From Gammaproteobacteria bacterium (lineage in GTDB: Bacteria > Pseudomonadota > Gammaproteobacteria > Pseudomonadales > Pseudohongiellaceae): a stretch of DNA of 39,891 nucleotides. The notes below the pieces were generated by a model. It was not told the DNA's origin. It was given only the letters and a program-made list of their open reading frames with translations, and ran no database searches. The position numbers were made by a program, and so were the translations under genes. This document shows, piece by piece, positions 1-7,725 of the stretch (its first letter is position 1; the number at the start of each line of letters is the position of its first letter). The stretch is taken from NCBI GenBank assembly GCA_030831165.1, contig JAURLP010000015.1, forward strand, positions 1 to 39,891. Direction: 5' to 3'.

Positions 1-427
1 CCAAAGCGCCCATCACTAACTGACCCGTCACCCAATAGCCAAAGGTGCGATCGGGGTCTGAGGTCAATCTAATAATCGACAAACAAATTGCCATGGAAAA
101 ACCTGAGGCTAAGCCAAACAAGAATCGAGAAATGAATAAGGCTTGGAAGGTTTTAATGAATGCTGAGAATAGCCCGCCACAAATCATTAATGTTAGTGCT
201 ATAAAAATGCCTTTACGCCAGTTGATACGATTAATGTAGTACAGGGCGGGAAAGGTAGCTAACAGCATTCCTAGTAATTCAGCAGAGATAACATAACCTG
301 CTTGTGCTTCTGAAAACTCAAGTACTTCAACCATGGCTCCAATAAGCACGGGTGCGACATATAGAATCGCAATATTCACCATGCCTAAAATCACGATGCT
401 AATAAGACTGATGTACTTCTTTTTATA
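1..427 (-). pseudogene. MFS transporter, N-terminal part, probably missing its true start; runs off the left edge
   Basis: Reading the minus strand from 427 down to 1 gives an uninterrupted hydrophobic frame typical of the first four helices of a major facilitator permease. It includes the helix 2-3 loop YYINRINWRKG and a later RFLFGLASG stretch resembling MFS motifs. An in-frame TGA lies at 430-428. The first ATG in frame is at 382-380, inside the first membrane helix, so a start there would cut helix 1. Residues before that ATG (KKYISLISIVILG) already look like the normal N-terminus. The simplest reading is that the original start codon and promoter were lost at about 428, where an unrelated GC-rich segment begins. 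A GTG at 394-392 could still allow a slightly short product. The C-terminal part lies outside the window, so whether the rest is intact is unknown. Substrate cannot be inferred. Confidence 0.6.
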
Positions 428-655
428 TCATCTGGCTGTCGCTGTGGCAACCTGACTGCGTTAGGAGATCTCCCTCACCCCCCCCCCGAAACCTTGGCGT
501 TGCGGATGGGAGCGGTATGGTCGGGTCAATGACGGTCGTAGCTTGGCTACGGATCAACTGATTCTTAGGCGTGATGGCGACTGTGAAGACCCTAGAGGAG
601 GTATTAGAGGCGTTATAGCTGTGAAGCAGAAGTACTAATAGTAAGGAGAAGCCAA
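428..655. other. GC-rich, hairpin-prone island of unknown nature without a convincing gene
   Basis: This stretch differs from both flanks in base composition. It holds a run of ten C (478-487), a perfect hairpin CGTAGC-TTG-GCTACG near 537-551, and several other short self-complementary pieces. One plus-strand frame stays open from about 465 to a TAA near 634 and is rich in Arg, Gly and Asp, but it has no plausible start and matches no family I recognise. The last bases (AAGGAG) act as the ribosome binding site of the next gene. It could be the remnant of a mobile element, a structured RNA or a recombination scar; I cannot decide. Confidence 0.35.
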
Positions 656-883
656 ATGAGTAATGTTAAGAAGATTATTGCTAAAGAGTGGATCAAGCTT
701 TTAGTTGGTTTGTTAGTAGGGTTAGTATTTTATTTTGTCGGCGATGCAGCCGTTAGGGGGAGCATGCATCTAGAAAGTGCCATTTATGATTTAGAAGATG
801 GATGGCCGGCTGTCTTCATCCCCTATATTTTATATCAGCTTTACTGTTCTATAGTCTGGGCAATGTATCATAAGAAGCAATGA
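656..883 (+). CDS. small two-helix membrane protein, unknown function
   Basis: A 75-residue protein with a good Shine-Dalgarno sequence (AAGGAG, about 6 bases before ATG). Residues 14-30 form a Leu/Val/Gly-rich membrane helix, and residues 52-69 form a second hydrophobic segment with aromatics. A short acidic stretch (LEDGW) lies between them, and the tail is basic (HKKQ). The small size, lone position and placement directly after the odd GC-rich island recall accessory-gene cargo, but no integrase or clear recombination site is visible. I do not recognise the family. It is probably a real gene because of its ribosome binding site and sensible membrane topology. Confidence 0.55.
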   Translation: MSNVKKIIAKEWIKLLVGLLVGLVFYFVGDAAVRGSMHLESAIYDLEDGWPAVFIPYILYQLYCSIVWAMYHKKQ

Positions 884-900
884 GGCTTGTAAGATACTAC

Positions 901-919
901 GGTTAAGGAATACTTAACC
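901..919. repeat. perfect inverted repeat downstream of the small membrane gene
   Basis: GGTTAAG and CTTAACC flank a 5-base spacer, 17 bases after the stop of the small membrane gene. No T-run follows, so it is a poor intrinsic terminator. It could be an operator for the methyltransferase-like gene starting at 1028 or a chance palindrome. Confidence 0.3.
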
Positions 920-1027
920 ATAAGCAATATGAAACAATACAGCTTGATGTGAGGAATGTTTAAATACAAACTTGCTTGAGGCTATAATATCCGGCGCTAC
1001 TTTTATATTTATTATTAGGGGACAATA

Positions 1028-1786
1028 ATGACATTTAGGAAAAATATATTTAATTTAATTGGTCTGGGAATATGTGTTTTTGGTATTTCCTATCAAGCTA
1101 TTGCACAGGAATACCAGGTGCCAGCAAACGCACCTGCACATATCCGTAATGCTGTACAGTCAAATACCAGAACTGACGAGGAAACTGCTCGAGATATAAA
1201 TCGCTTGCCGGCAGAAATTTTAACCCTGGCAGATTTGAATGAAGGTGATACGATAATTGAGTTATCTGTATTAGGTCAGTATTACTCAAAAATTATAGTG
1301 AATGCTATCGGTGCTAGTGGCAAATTACATATGTACGATCTAGTCGCATTTGAAGGTTTTGGTGCAGAGCCGGGTAATGCCTTTGCATCCATGTATGCAA
1401 ATGTCGATTACCACCTGCAAGATTACGATAATGCCGATTACCCGAATGGCGCTGATGCGGCGTATCTAATCAATGGCTATCATGATTTGCCAGCACGCGG
1501 CAATGATCAGGCAGCAATGAATGAAAGGCTGTTTGCAACCTTGAGGCCAGGTGGGAAATTTATTGTGATCGACCATAAGGCAGCAGATGGATCCGGTTGG
1601 AGTGTTGCAGATACTATACATCGTATCGATGAAAATACCATCATCGAGGAAGTAACTGCGGCAGGTTTTACATTAATAAGTAATAGTGCTTTATTAGCAC
1701 ATCCTGAAGATAGCCGTGAAGCGGCACCTTTTTCGATGCCTGGGCTAACTGATCGGGCAGTGTTGATATTTCAAAAACCATATTAA
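1028..1786 (+). CDS. exported class I methyltransferase-like protein (COG4798-like)
   Basis: A 252-residue protein preceded by AGGGGA. Residues 1-26 form a Sec signal peptide ending in AIAQ, so the mature protein should be periplasmic. The rest has the order of a Rossmann methyltransferase. A beta-1 segment (DTIIELSVLGQYYSKI, about 74-89) sits where the SAM-binding glycine loop belongs, then LHMYDL follows at the motif II position. LRPGGKFIVIDH (about 176-187) is the usual post-motif element, and a C-terminal AGFTLI strand follows. The glycine loop is atypical: the usual GxGxG pattern is reduced to one Gly. The family assignment to secreted predicted methyltransferases is fairly sure from layout, but activity is not. 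The gene stands alone and ends just before a strong hairpin terminator. Confidence 0.75.
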   Translation: MTFRKNIFNLIGLGICVFGISYQAIAQEYQVPANAPAHIRNAVQSNTRTDEETARDINRLPAEILTLADLNEGDTIIELSVLGQYYSKIIVNAIGASGKLHMYDLVAFEGFGAEPGNAFASMYANVDYHLQDYDNADYPNGADAAYLINGYHDLPARGNDQAAMNERLFATLRPGGKFIVIDHKAADGSGWSVADTIHRIDENTIIEEVTAAGFTLISNSALLAHPEDSREAAPFSMPGLTDRAVLIFQKPY

Positions 1787-1810
1787 TAATTATTTTTTAT
1801 ATCAATAAAA

Positions 1811-1838
1811 AAGCCCCTTAAGGAGGGGCTTTTTTTTT
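1811..1838. terminator. bidirectional intrinsic terminator
   Basis: AAGCCCCT and AGGGGCTT form an 8-bp stem with a 5-base loop, followed by eight T on the plus strand and preceded by A-runs that serve the minus strand. It lies between the convergent methyltransferase-like gene and the PNPOx-like gene. Confidence 0.9.
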
Positions 1839-1870
1839 GGGTGCTTTTGCCTAGTATGAAAATTACAGTT

Positions 1871-2524
1871 TTAATCGTTGCGTCTTTCATATTCCTGTAA
1901 CTCTTCCAGCGTAATAGTGCCGCCTTGCTCCTCTGCTTTCCCCTGATCTTTGGGAGGCAGCATCTCCTGGAATAAATCCAGTTTTTTCCATTCAGGTAAG
2001 GGTGCTTCAGCATCTTTTTGCGGAACATATTTTGAGGATTCAACTCTTTGATATTTATGTATGTAGCGAGGGCAATTTATCCACATTTCAGTAATTTTTA
2101 TTCTGATAATAAGTTGGGCATCATTATATTCAGACAATAAAGGGTCATCATTCGAGACGCTTGCTTCCCCATAAATTCTTAGACGGTGAGGGTTTTCAAA
2201 ATCAATAAAAAGCATGCCTACTTTATTGTTGATGGTCATATTGCCAGCGGAAAGATACATGCCGTTTCCATCATAGCTGGGGAAGGCAAGTGTATTGGCG
2301 TCGATTACTTTGACTAATCCTTTTTCACCACCTTTATAAGAAACAGAAGGTCTGCCAAGATGGTCGACGGTGCTTAGGAAAAACATGTCTCTGCTTTCAA
2401 TGAAGGCTTTTTCTTCATCCGATACTTCTGAATGAACAATTACATCTTCAATAGTATCTGCTAGTTTCCGGGTTTCAAATTCATCCTGAAATCCTCGGTG
2501 TTGCTCGCCATAAAGTTTGCTCAT
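1871..2524 (-). CDS. pyridoxamine 5'-phosphate oxidase-related flavin-binding protein
   Basis: A 217-residue cytoplasmic protein. Residues about 40-120 carry the split-barrel pattern of PNPOx-like proteins: a FIESRDMFFLSTVD strand followed by RPSVSYKGG, then LAFPSYDGN and a MLFIDF strand before LRIYGEA. Family members bind FMN or F420 and are often small oxidoreductases or general stress proteins. A region WINCPRYIHKY (about 148-158) matches the late conserved block of the COG3576-type subgroup. The substrate is unknown. It is the last gene of a minus-strand run that starts with nitrile hydratase, 42 bases after the DUF6152-like gene, and is closed by the terminator at 1811. Sharing an operon with nitrile hydratase is possible, but the 86-base gap before the DUF6152-like gene leaves room for a separate promoter. 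Confidence 0.8.
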   Translation of the reverse strand: MSKLYGEQHRGFQDEFETRKLADTIEDVIVHSEVSDEEKAFIESRDMFFLSTVDHLGRPSVSYKGGEKGLVKVIDANTLAFPSYDGNGMYLSAGNMTINNKVGMLFIDFENPHRLRIYGEASVSNDDPLLSEYNDAQLIIRIKITEMWINCPRYIHKYQRVESSKYVPQKDAEAPLPEWKKLDLFQEMLPPKDQGKAEEQGGTITLEELQEYERRND

Positions 2525-2566
2525 GTTTATTCTCTGGAATTCTTAAAAGATTAAACTAAAAAATTG

Positions 2567-3139
2567 CTAAAAAGATTCTCGCATTGATTTAACTCTGAAC
2601 ATGCTTATGAAATATGCGGATATTAATGCGATAAACATGCCAAGGATAATAAATAATCTGTCGTTTATTAAAATCCTGTTCGATATATCTGAAGCAATAA
2701 CATTATTGCTTATTAGGGCTTCATCCATAATTTCAACTGCTTGGGTCCAAACAGGCTGTAAGCTGGTTTTAAGGATTAATTCATTGCCATCGGGAAGTAG
2801 TATGTTGGTAACTTGTAAAAAGTTGTCTGATCTTCCCGATAGCAATCCGGCAATGTTAAGGCTTTGGCCGATTATGAATGAATCTGCAGTAATGCCAGTT
2901 GCTGATAATGATTCAATAGTTCCTGGTAACTGAAGGCTCCATAATTCTTCAGTGCTGGATGACTGAAAAGTCAGGCTGGGGTGAGGGTTGCGCCAGGCAA
3001 CCTGGATAAGCTGACCTTCCACAGTGGCTCTCACATTGGTGAATTCTGTTGAAGAGTGATGCGCGAATGATAAAGACGACAAGAGAATTGCAAATAACGA
3101 GATGAGCGGTTTTATTATTTTGATTTTCATGATGTTCAT
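2567..3139 (-). CDS. exported DUF6152-like protein with a C-terminal membrane helix
   Basis: A 190-residue protein with an N-terminal signal peptide ending in SFAHHSS. The mature N-terminus starting with a His pair is typical of DUF6152 proteins, as are the VEGQLIQVAWRNPHP strand (about 40-54) and the SLNIAGLLSGR region. A GAGGTG ribosome site precedes the first ATG; a second ATG three codons later is possible. Unlike the simplest family members it ends with a second hydrophobic helix (about 160-178, FIILGMFIALISAYFI) and a short basic tail, so it is likely anchored in the inner membrane with the main domain in the periplasm. The family's function is not established. It lies downstream of the nitrile hydratase genes. 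Confidence 0.7.
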   Translation of the reverse strand: MNIMKIKIIKPLISLFAILLSSLSFAHHSSTEFTNVRATVEGQLIQVAWRNPHPSLTFQSSSTEELWSLQLPGTIESLSATGITADSFIIGQSLNIAGLLSGRSDNFLQVTNILLPDGNELILKTSLQPVWTQAVEIMDEALISNNVIASDISNRILINDRLFIILGMFIALISAYFISMFRVKSMRESF

Positions 3140-3225
3140 TTATGCACCTCAAATATTGTCTTTCAATTGTGGCCAGTTTTTAATTTAAATCACTTTGAGT
3201 TAATACTTCTGGAGCTGAATACTCC

Positions 3226-3519
3226 TTAGCTCTCGGTAAGTTTTTTATCTAATAATTTTTCCAATGATATTAGCCAGCTTTCAAAATAACCTCTACTGGG
3301 GTGGTGAGGATCATCGCCTTCAGCTTCTTTAATCGAAGCTATTAACTCACTTTGAAACTCTTCCCATTCAAAGAGACCTTGCTCTGCTAGACTTACTGCA
3401 ATGGTAAAAGATTTTCTTTCCCAGTCATCATGAAAAACCATCTCACCACTTTTGCGCGGGATTGCGGCTGGGCCGCTCATTTCGGCAATTTCAGGCTTTG
3501 CAATACGCTCTTCTTTCAT
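3226..3519 (-). CDS. nitrile hydratase activator / accessory protein (P14K-like)
   Basis: A 97-residue protein homologous in layout to the N-terminal part of nitrile hydratase beta subunits. A central [20 protein letters not shown] (about 29-48) parallels [16 protein letters not shown] in the beta subunit encoded upstream. [14 protein letters not shown] segment (about 78-90) parallels [12 protein letters not shown]. Such small proteins act as chaperones that deliver cobalt to the alpha subunit by subunit swapping. The start codon overlaps the alpha stop in an ATGA arrangement, which implies translational coupling and near-equal expression. The ending (KKLTES) and length fit the family. Confidence is high because of context and sequence together. 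Confidence 0.9.
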   Translation of the reverse strand: MKEERIAKPEIAEMSGPAAIPRKSGEMVFHDDWERKSFTIAVSLAEQGLFEWEEFQSELIASIKEAEGDDPHHPSRGYFESWLISLEKLLDKKLTES

Positions 3520-4151
3520 GGTGCGGCTACCTTGGTCACGCCAATCATGGAGTCTCTATTAACAATATCGGCCAATTCAGTTTCACTCAGGTTTTCTGTG
3601 CCTTCTGGTCGTTCAGGAATGACCAAATAACGAATTTCAGCACTGCTGTCCCAAACGCGTACTTCTACATCATCTGGCAGGGTCGTACCAAATTCCTTTA
3701 AAACTTCTCTGGGTTCAATGACCACTTTGGAACGATAAGCGAAACTTTTATACCATGAGGGCGGAAGCCCCAGCACAGGCCATGGGTAACAAGAACATAA
3801 TGTACAGACCACAACATTATGAACTTCCGGGGTGTTTTCTACGGCGACCATATGTTCGCCTTGAAGGCCACTAAATCCTAGTTCGGCTATTGCTGAAGTC
3901 GCGTCTTCCAATAGGCGTTTCTTATACTCATCATCAACCCATGCACGTGCGACTACTTTGGCACCATTCATTGGGCCAAGATCATTCTCATAGATATCAG
4001 CTAATTTATCGAGAGCGTCCTGGGCAACCAGACCTTTTTCAAGTAATAGTGCTTCGATTTTATCGACTCTTTCAGCAAGCGCCTTATTTTGCGCTTCGTC
4101 TCGATGACTGTCGTGATAAGGGTTAGGGGTGTCATGGTTATGTGTGCTCAT
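3516..4151 (-). CDS. nthA: nitrile hydratase alpha subunit, cobalt type
   Basis: A 211-residue metal-bearing subunit that hydrates nitriles to amides with the beta subunit. The metal claw is [21 protein letters not shown], with cysteines at about 116, 119 and 121. Thr between the first two cysteines and Tyr after the third are the pattern of cobalt enzymes, whereas iron enzymes have CSLCSC followed by Thr. The second and third cysteines are normally oxidised to sulfinic and sulfenic acids. I chose the ATG at 4151 (MSTHNHD), because the longer frame only adds an unlikely 24 residues that overlap the beta gene. It lies 23 bases after nthB. The His-rich N-terminus (HNHD, YHDSHRD) is common in this family. 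Confidence 0.95.
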   Translation of the reverse strand: MSTHNHDTPNPYHDSHRDEAQNKALAERVDKIEALLLEKGLVAQDALDKLADIYENDLGPMNGAKVVARAWVDDEYKKRLLEDATSAIAELGFSGLQGEHMVAVENTPEVHNVVVCTLCSCYPWPVLGLPPSWYKSFAYRSKVVIEPREVLKEFGTTLPDDVEVRVWDSSAEIRYLVIPERPEGTENLSETELADIVNRDSMIGVTKVAAP

Positions 4152-4174
4152 AAAATTATTGCCTGTATTCTGTT

Positions 4175-4837
4175 TTATTCGGCTGCTTCCAGGTAGTCTT
4201 CCCACAGGTCGATATAGACGCAATCTTTACGATCCACGTTATCGCCCCATAATGTTTTGGCTTCAAACCTCACTGTGTAAAGAGGTTGTGCGTTATCGCC
4301 GAGATCATGCGCGTGAGTATCTGGGAGTAGATGAGATCCATTAAATTTAATGATTACACCAACTTTGCCTTTTACATAGTTGGTCGCTCGGGTGTGGCCT
4401 TTAGATTCCAAATTACGGACAAGCACTATATCACCGACACTAAAAACAGGCTCCAATCTGCCGTCTTCGCGTGTTGCAGGCGCGCCGCCACGAATAAGGC
4501 CTTCAACCATTTCAGCATTGGGTGGCGGATGAGGCATTTCTTTGTGCTGAATGACTTTTCCGGTCGCAATCTCTTCATCAGTCAGGTAGCCGAGATCTTT
4601 ACCCATAATTTCTATGCCACGTAACCAGCGTTCATAATAACTACTGTTAATATATTCCTTGGTATTCATGCGTTCGACGGCATGCCGTGCACGGTCTACC
4701 GGCCCCAGGAAAGCAAGAGAAGCAATATTCATGGCGAAGACTTTTCTTTCCCAGTCTGAATGAAAGACCGGCTCGTCGGTTTCTTGGGGTATCGGACCGA
4801 ATTGTATAAAACCACCCATGTCATGAATGTTATTCAT
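4175..4837 (-). CDS. nthB: nitrile hydratase beta subunit
   Basis: A 220-residue protein beginning [10 protein letters not shown], the classic start of beta subunits. The conserved [15 protein letters not shown] (about 25-39) and [10 protein letters not shown] (about 67-76) blocks follow. The C-terminal SH3-like barrel is marked by [11 protein letters not shown], then [15 protein letters not shown] and YTVRF followed by LWG (about 130-200). It ends [11 protein letters not shown], as expected. It is the first gene of the beta-alpha-activator order characteristic of cobalt-type operons. No strong Shine-Dalgarno sequence is visible ahead of the ATG. No amidase gene lies next to the operon, so the amide product would have to be processed by a gene elsewhere or exported. 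Confidence 0.95.
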   Translation of the reverse strand: MNNIHDMGGFIQFGPIPQETDEPVFHSDWERKVFAMNIASLAFLGPVDRARHAVERMNTKEYINSSYYERWLRGIEIMGKDLGYLTDEEIATGKVIQHKEMPHPPPNAEMVEGLIRGGAPATREDGRLEPVFSVGDIVLVRNLESKGHTRATNYVKGKVGVIIKFNGSHLLPDTHAHDLGDNAQPLYTVRFEAKTLWGDNVDRKDCVYIDLWEDYLEAAE

Positions 4838-4935
4838 AGTTATATGACCAAATGTGATGGACCAGCTAAAAAGAGTTCAAAGATATTTGTACTATTTGGA
4901 ATAATAATCGCGCATAGTAAAGGCTAAATCAAGTG

Positions 4936-6810
4936 CTAATCTTCCAATTCTTCGATGGCGCTTAACCACTCTTCTTCCAGATTGGATGTTTTAGAAACCA
5001 GCTCCGCTCTTTCCTGAAGAAACTTATTAAGCTCATTTTTTTGAGCATCTTCATAGAGTGAAGATTCTGCGAGTTTATTTTCAATAAGCGCTAGTCGATT
5101 TTGATTAAGGCCAATTTCTTTTTCCAGCTTGTTTGCCTTGGCTCTTAATGTTTTCAGCTGCAGGCGTTTTTCTGCAGACTTTTGTCTGGCTTCTTTTTTA
5201 TTAAGTTTGCCTTCTTTAGGTTTGTCAGGGGTATTATCAGACCTGTTATTTTCCAATAATAGTTTCTCATAATCATTAAGGTCGCCCTCAAAAATATCCA
5301 GTTTGCCGTCCTTAACTAATAAAAACTGATCGACTGTGTTACCCAATAAATGCCGGTCATGTGAAACCAGGATCAATGCGCCTGAGAATTCCTGCAAACC
5401 GACAGTCAGGCTATGACACATTTCAAGATCAAGATGGTTAGTGGGCTCGTCCATGAGTAATAAATTGGGTTTTTGCCAGACCACCAGTGCCAGAGCAAGC
5501 CGGGATTTCTCACCGCCAGAAAAGTGTTCGATGGTTTCTGTCACTCTGTCTCCCCGGAAATCAAAACCGCCCAGAAAATTACGAATCTCCTGCTCTCTTG
5601 CATTGCTGGTAATTTTTTGAATGAGCTTCATGGGCGTGGATGAGATATCCAGTTCATCTACTTGGTGTTGGGCACAATAGCCAATTTTTAGATGATCGGA
5701 GGTGTTGATCTCTCCTGCCAGTAAGGGCAGTTTGCCAGCCAGAACCTTGAGCAAGGTGGACTTACCCTGACCGTTGGAGCCTAACAGCCCAATTCGCGAA
5801 TCAGAACTTATGTTAATCGAAAAATTTTGTATTAATGGTTGATCATAGCCGATAGAGATTGTATCGCACGCCAATAGGCTTGGAGGAAGTTTTGCCGGTT
5901 CCAGAAATTTAAAATGAAACGGCGAATCTATGTGTGCTGGAGCTATGTCTACCATGCGGCTAAGCTCTTTAATTCGACTCTGTGCCTGACGCGCTTTTGA
6001 TGCTTTGGCGCGAAAGCGTCGCACAAAAGATTCAATTTCTTTTTTGCGGCTTTGCTGCTTTTCATACTCAGCTTGTTGCTGAGCCATGCGCTCAGCTTTT
6101 TGTTTTTCGAAGTCGCTATAATTACCACGATATAAAGAAAGTTTTTTATTTTCAAAACTGACAATATGGCTGGCGACAACATCCAGAAAACTTCGGTCAT
6201 GGGAAACCAGTAATAAGGTTCCCTGATAACGTAAAAGCCACTGTTGCAACCAGAGGGTTGCTTCCAGGTCTAAATGGTTAGTGGGCTCGTCGAGTAACAG
6301 TAGGTCTGAAGGGGTCATCAGCGCCTGAGCAAGATTCAGACGAATACGCCACCCCCCAGAAAACTCTTTGACCGTTCTATTAAAGTCCTCTGGAGGAAAA
6401 CCCAGCCCGGATAACAACTGCTCAGCCCGGTTTTGTATGGTCCATCCATCCAGCAAGTCCAATTCGGCATGTAAATGTGCCAGTTTATGGTCATCATGAG
6501 CCTGCTCGGCCAGCGCGATTTGTTTTTCAACAGCCCGAAATTTAATATCTCCATCCATGACATAGTCGACTGCTGGGCGGTCTGAACCGATGGTTTCCTG
6601 TCGCATTTGGGATTTGCGTAAATCTTTTGGAAAATCCAGTTCGCCGGTATCGGGGCTTAATTCTCCCATCAAGAGTTTAAACAGGCTGGTTTTGCCGGTG
6701 CCATTTCGCCCAATGATGCCGACTTTTTGCCCGGCATAAATTGCCAGTGCTGTTTCATCGAGTAAAAGCTGGCTGCCCAGGCGTAAGGATATATCTTGCA
6801 GTGAAATCAT
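4936..6810 (-). CDS. yheS: ABC-F family ATPase, YheS type
   Basis: A 624-residue soluble protein with two ABC ATPase domains and no membrane segments. Domain 1 has Walker A GRNGTGKT (34-41), the signature FSGGWRIRL and Walker B LLLLDEPTNHLDLEA. An Arg/Lys-rich linker (about 230-285, including FVRRFRAKASKARQAQSR) follows, as in all ABC-F proteins. Domain 2 has GSNGQGKST, HFSGGEKSRLALAL and LLLMDEPTNHLDLEM. The C-terminal about 90 residues form a charged coiled coil. ABC-F proteins bind the ribosomal E site and relieve stalled translation. Length and architecture match E. coli YheS better than Uup or EttA. It appears monocistronic; its stop lies about 100 bases upstream of nthB on the same strand. 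Confidence 0.9.
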   Translation of the reverse strand: MISLQDISLRLGSQLLLDETALAIYAGQKVGIIGRNGTGKTSLFKLLMGELSPDTGELDFPKDLRKSQMRQETIGSDRPAVDYVMDGDIKFRAVEKQIALAEQAHDDHKLAHLHAELDLLDGWTIQNRAEQLLSGLGFPPEDFNRTVKEFSGGWRIRLNLAQALMTPSDLLLLDEPTNHLDLEATLWLQQWLLRYQGTLLLVSHDRSFLDVVASHIVSFENKKLSLYRGNYSDFEKQKAERMAQQQAEYEKQQSRKKEIESFVRRFRAKASKARQAQSRIKELSRMVDIAPAHIDSPFHFKFLEPAKLPPSLLACDTISIGYDQPLIQNFSINISSDSRIGLLGSNGQGKSTLLKVLAGKLPLLAGEINTSDHLKIGYCAQHQVDELDISSTPMKLIQKITSNAREQEIRNFLGGFDFRGDRVTETIEHFSGGEKSRLALALVVWQKPNLLLMDEPTNHLDLEMCHSLTVGLQEFSGALILVSHDRHLLGNTVDQFLLVKDGKLDIFEGDLNDYEKLLLENNRSDNTPDKPKEGKLNKKEARQKSAEKRLQLKTLRAKANKLEKEIGLNQNRLALIENKLAESSLYEDAQKNELNKFLQERAELVSKTSNLEEEWLSAIEELED

Positions 6811-6933
6811 TGGCTTAAAACTGAATCAGAGAGAAAAAAGGTTAACAATACCTGCCTGAGAAAATGGGGGCCATTCTAGAGCATATGCAATTCTAATCAA
6901 GCTCTGGCTTAACTTCCTTTTTTGTTAGCGCTT

Positions 6934-7575
6934 TTATTTAGCTTGGTCGTAATTCTTGGAAAAACTTTGTAATACACTTACATCGCCTTGCAGTAAATGG
7001 GGCATGGCTGAGTCCAGCTTGGACTCATCCCAGTACCACCATTGCAGTGACTCCAAAGTCTCGATTTCTTCTTCAGTGAAACGCATTTTTATATGTTTAG
7101 CCGGATTGCCCCCGACAATGCTATAGGGAGCCACATTACTGGTCACCACTGCGGAAGACCCAATTACCGCTCCATTACCAATATTGACTCCGGATAGAAT
7201 TTTCGCATCATCACCAATCCATACATCGTGACCAATAATGACATCACCTTTAGTTGAGGGGTGGCCGCTTATCCGCCTTGCACTTTCACGAAATTCAGTG
7301 AAAGGGTAGGTTGTTATCCAGTCGACTCGATGATTGCCGCCCAAATATATTTTTACGCCATCGGCTATTGAACAATAGGCGCCAACTTTAAGGGTAGCGG
7401 GCTCCCCCCAATGTAATATCGCTGGCTCTCCATAAGTGCCAGTACCAACATCATAAAGCTCCTTCCAGGAAGGCTTTTTTTTCTTAAAAAGGGATTTAAG
7501 TTTCAATGCTATTTCCCATTGGTCTTGAGATATTTTTAGTTCTTTAAAATTCACATTACTGGATACCAAATACAT
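6934..7575 (-). CDS. CatB/Vat-like hexapeptide-repeat acetyltransferase
   Basis: A left-handed beta-helix acyltransferase. The block LKVGAYCSIADGVKIYLGGNHRVDW is the family hallmark, with the catalytic His in GGNH. The hexapeptide turns DVIIGHDVWIGDDAKILSGVNIGNGAVIGSSAVVT follow, then the closing PYSIVGGNPAKHIKMRF. Such enzymes O-acetylate antibiotics, sugars or polysaccharides using acetyl-CoA; the substrate here is unknown. The start is uncertain. The frame is open from a TTG at 7623, which would add a hydrophobic N-terminal stretch. The first ATG is at 7575, and neither has a clear ribosome site. A further start at a GTG seven codons downstream of that ATG is also possible. Confidence 0.8.
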   Translation of the reverse strand: MYLVSSNVNFKELKISQDQWEIALKLKSLFKKKKPSWKELYDVGTGTYGEPAILHWGEPATLKVGAYCSIADGVKIYLGGNHRVDWITTYPFTEFRESARRISGHPSTKGDVIIGHDVWIGDDAKILSGVNIGNGAVIGSSAVVTSNVAPYSIVGGNPAKHIKMRFTEEEIETLESLQWWYWDESKLDSAMPHLLQGDVSVLQSFSKNYDQAK

Positions 7576-7725
7576 TATCAATAAGAGTATTAGCGCTCTT
7601 GATACTACTTTATTCCCCTGCAAGAAATAGTTCAGTATGAGCAGGATGATGAAATCGAAAGAGTGATATGCTAGATTTTTTGGATATAAAGCAAATTTTA
7701 AAATTTTACCCCTGAGGAATGTGCA

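Noticed and set aside
465-636. A short Arg/Gly-rich coding frame in the GC-rich island
   Set aside because: There is no start codon with a ribosome site and no family match, so it is more likely a by-product of the high GC content.
428-920. An integron cassette with attC sites
   Set aside because: GTTAGG- and GTTATAG-like pieces occur, but they do not match the core-site consensus in the right orientation, and no integrase is present.
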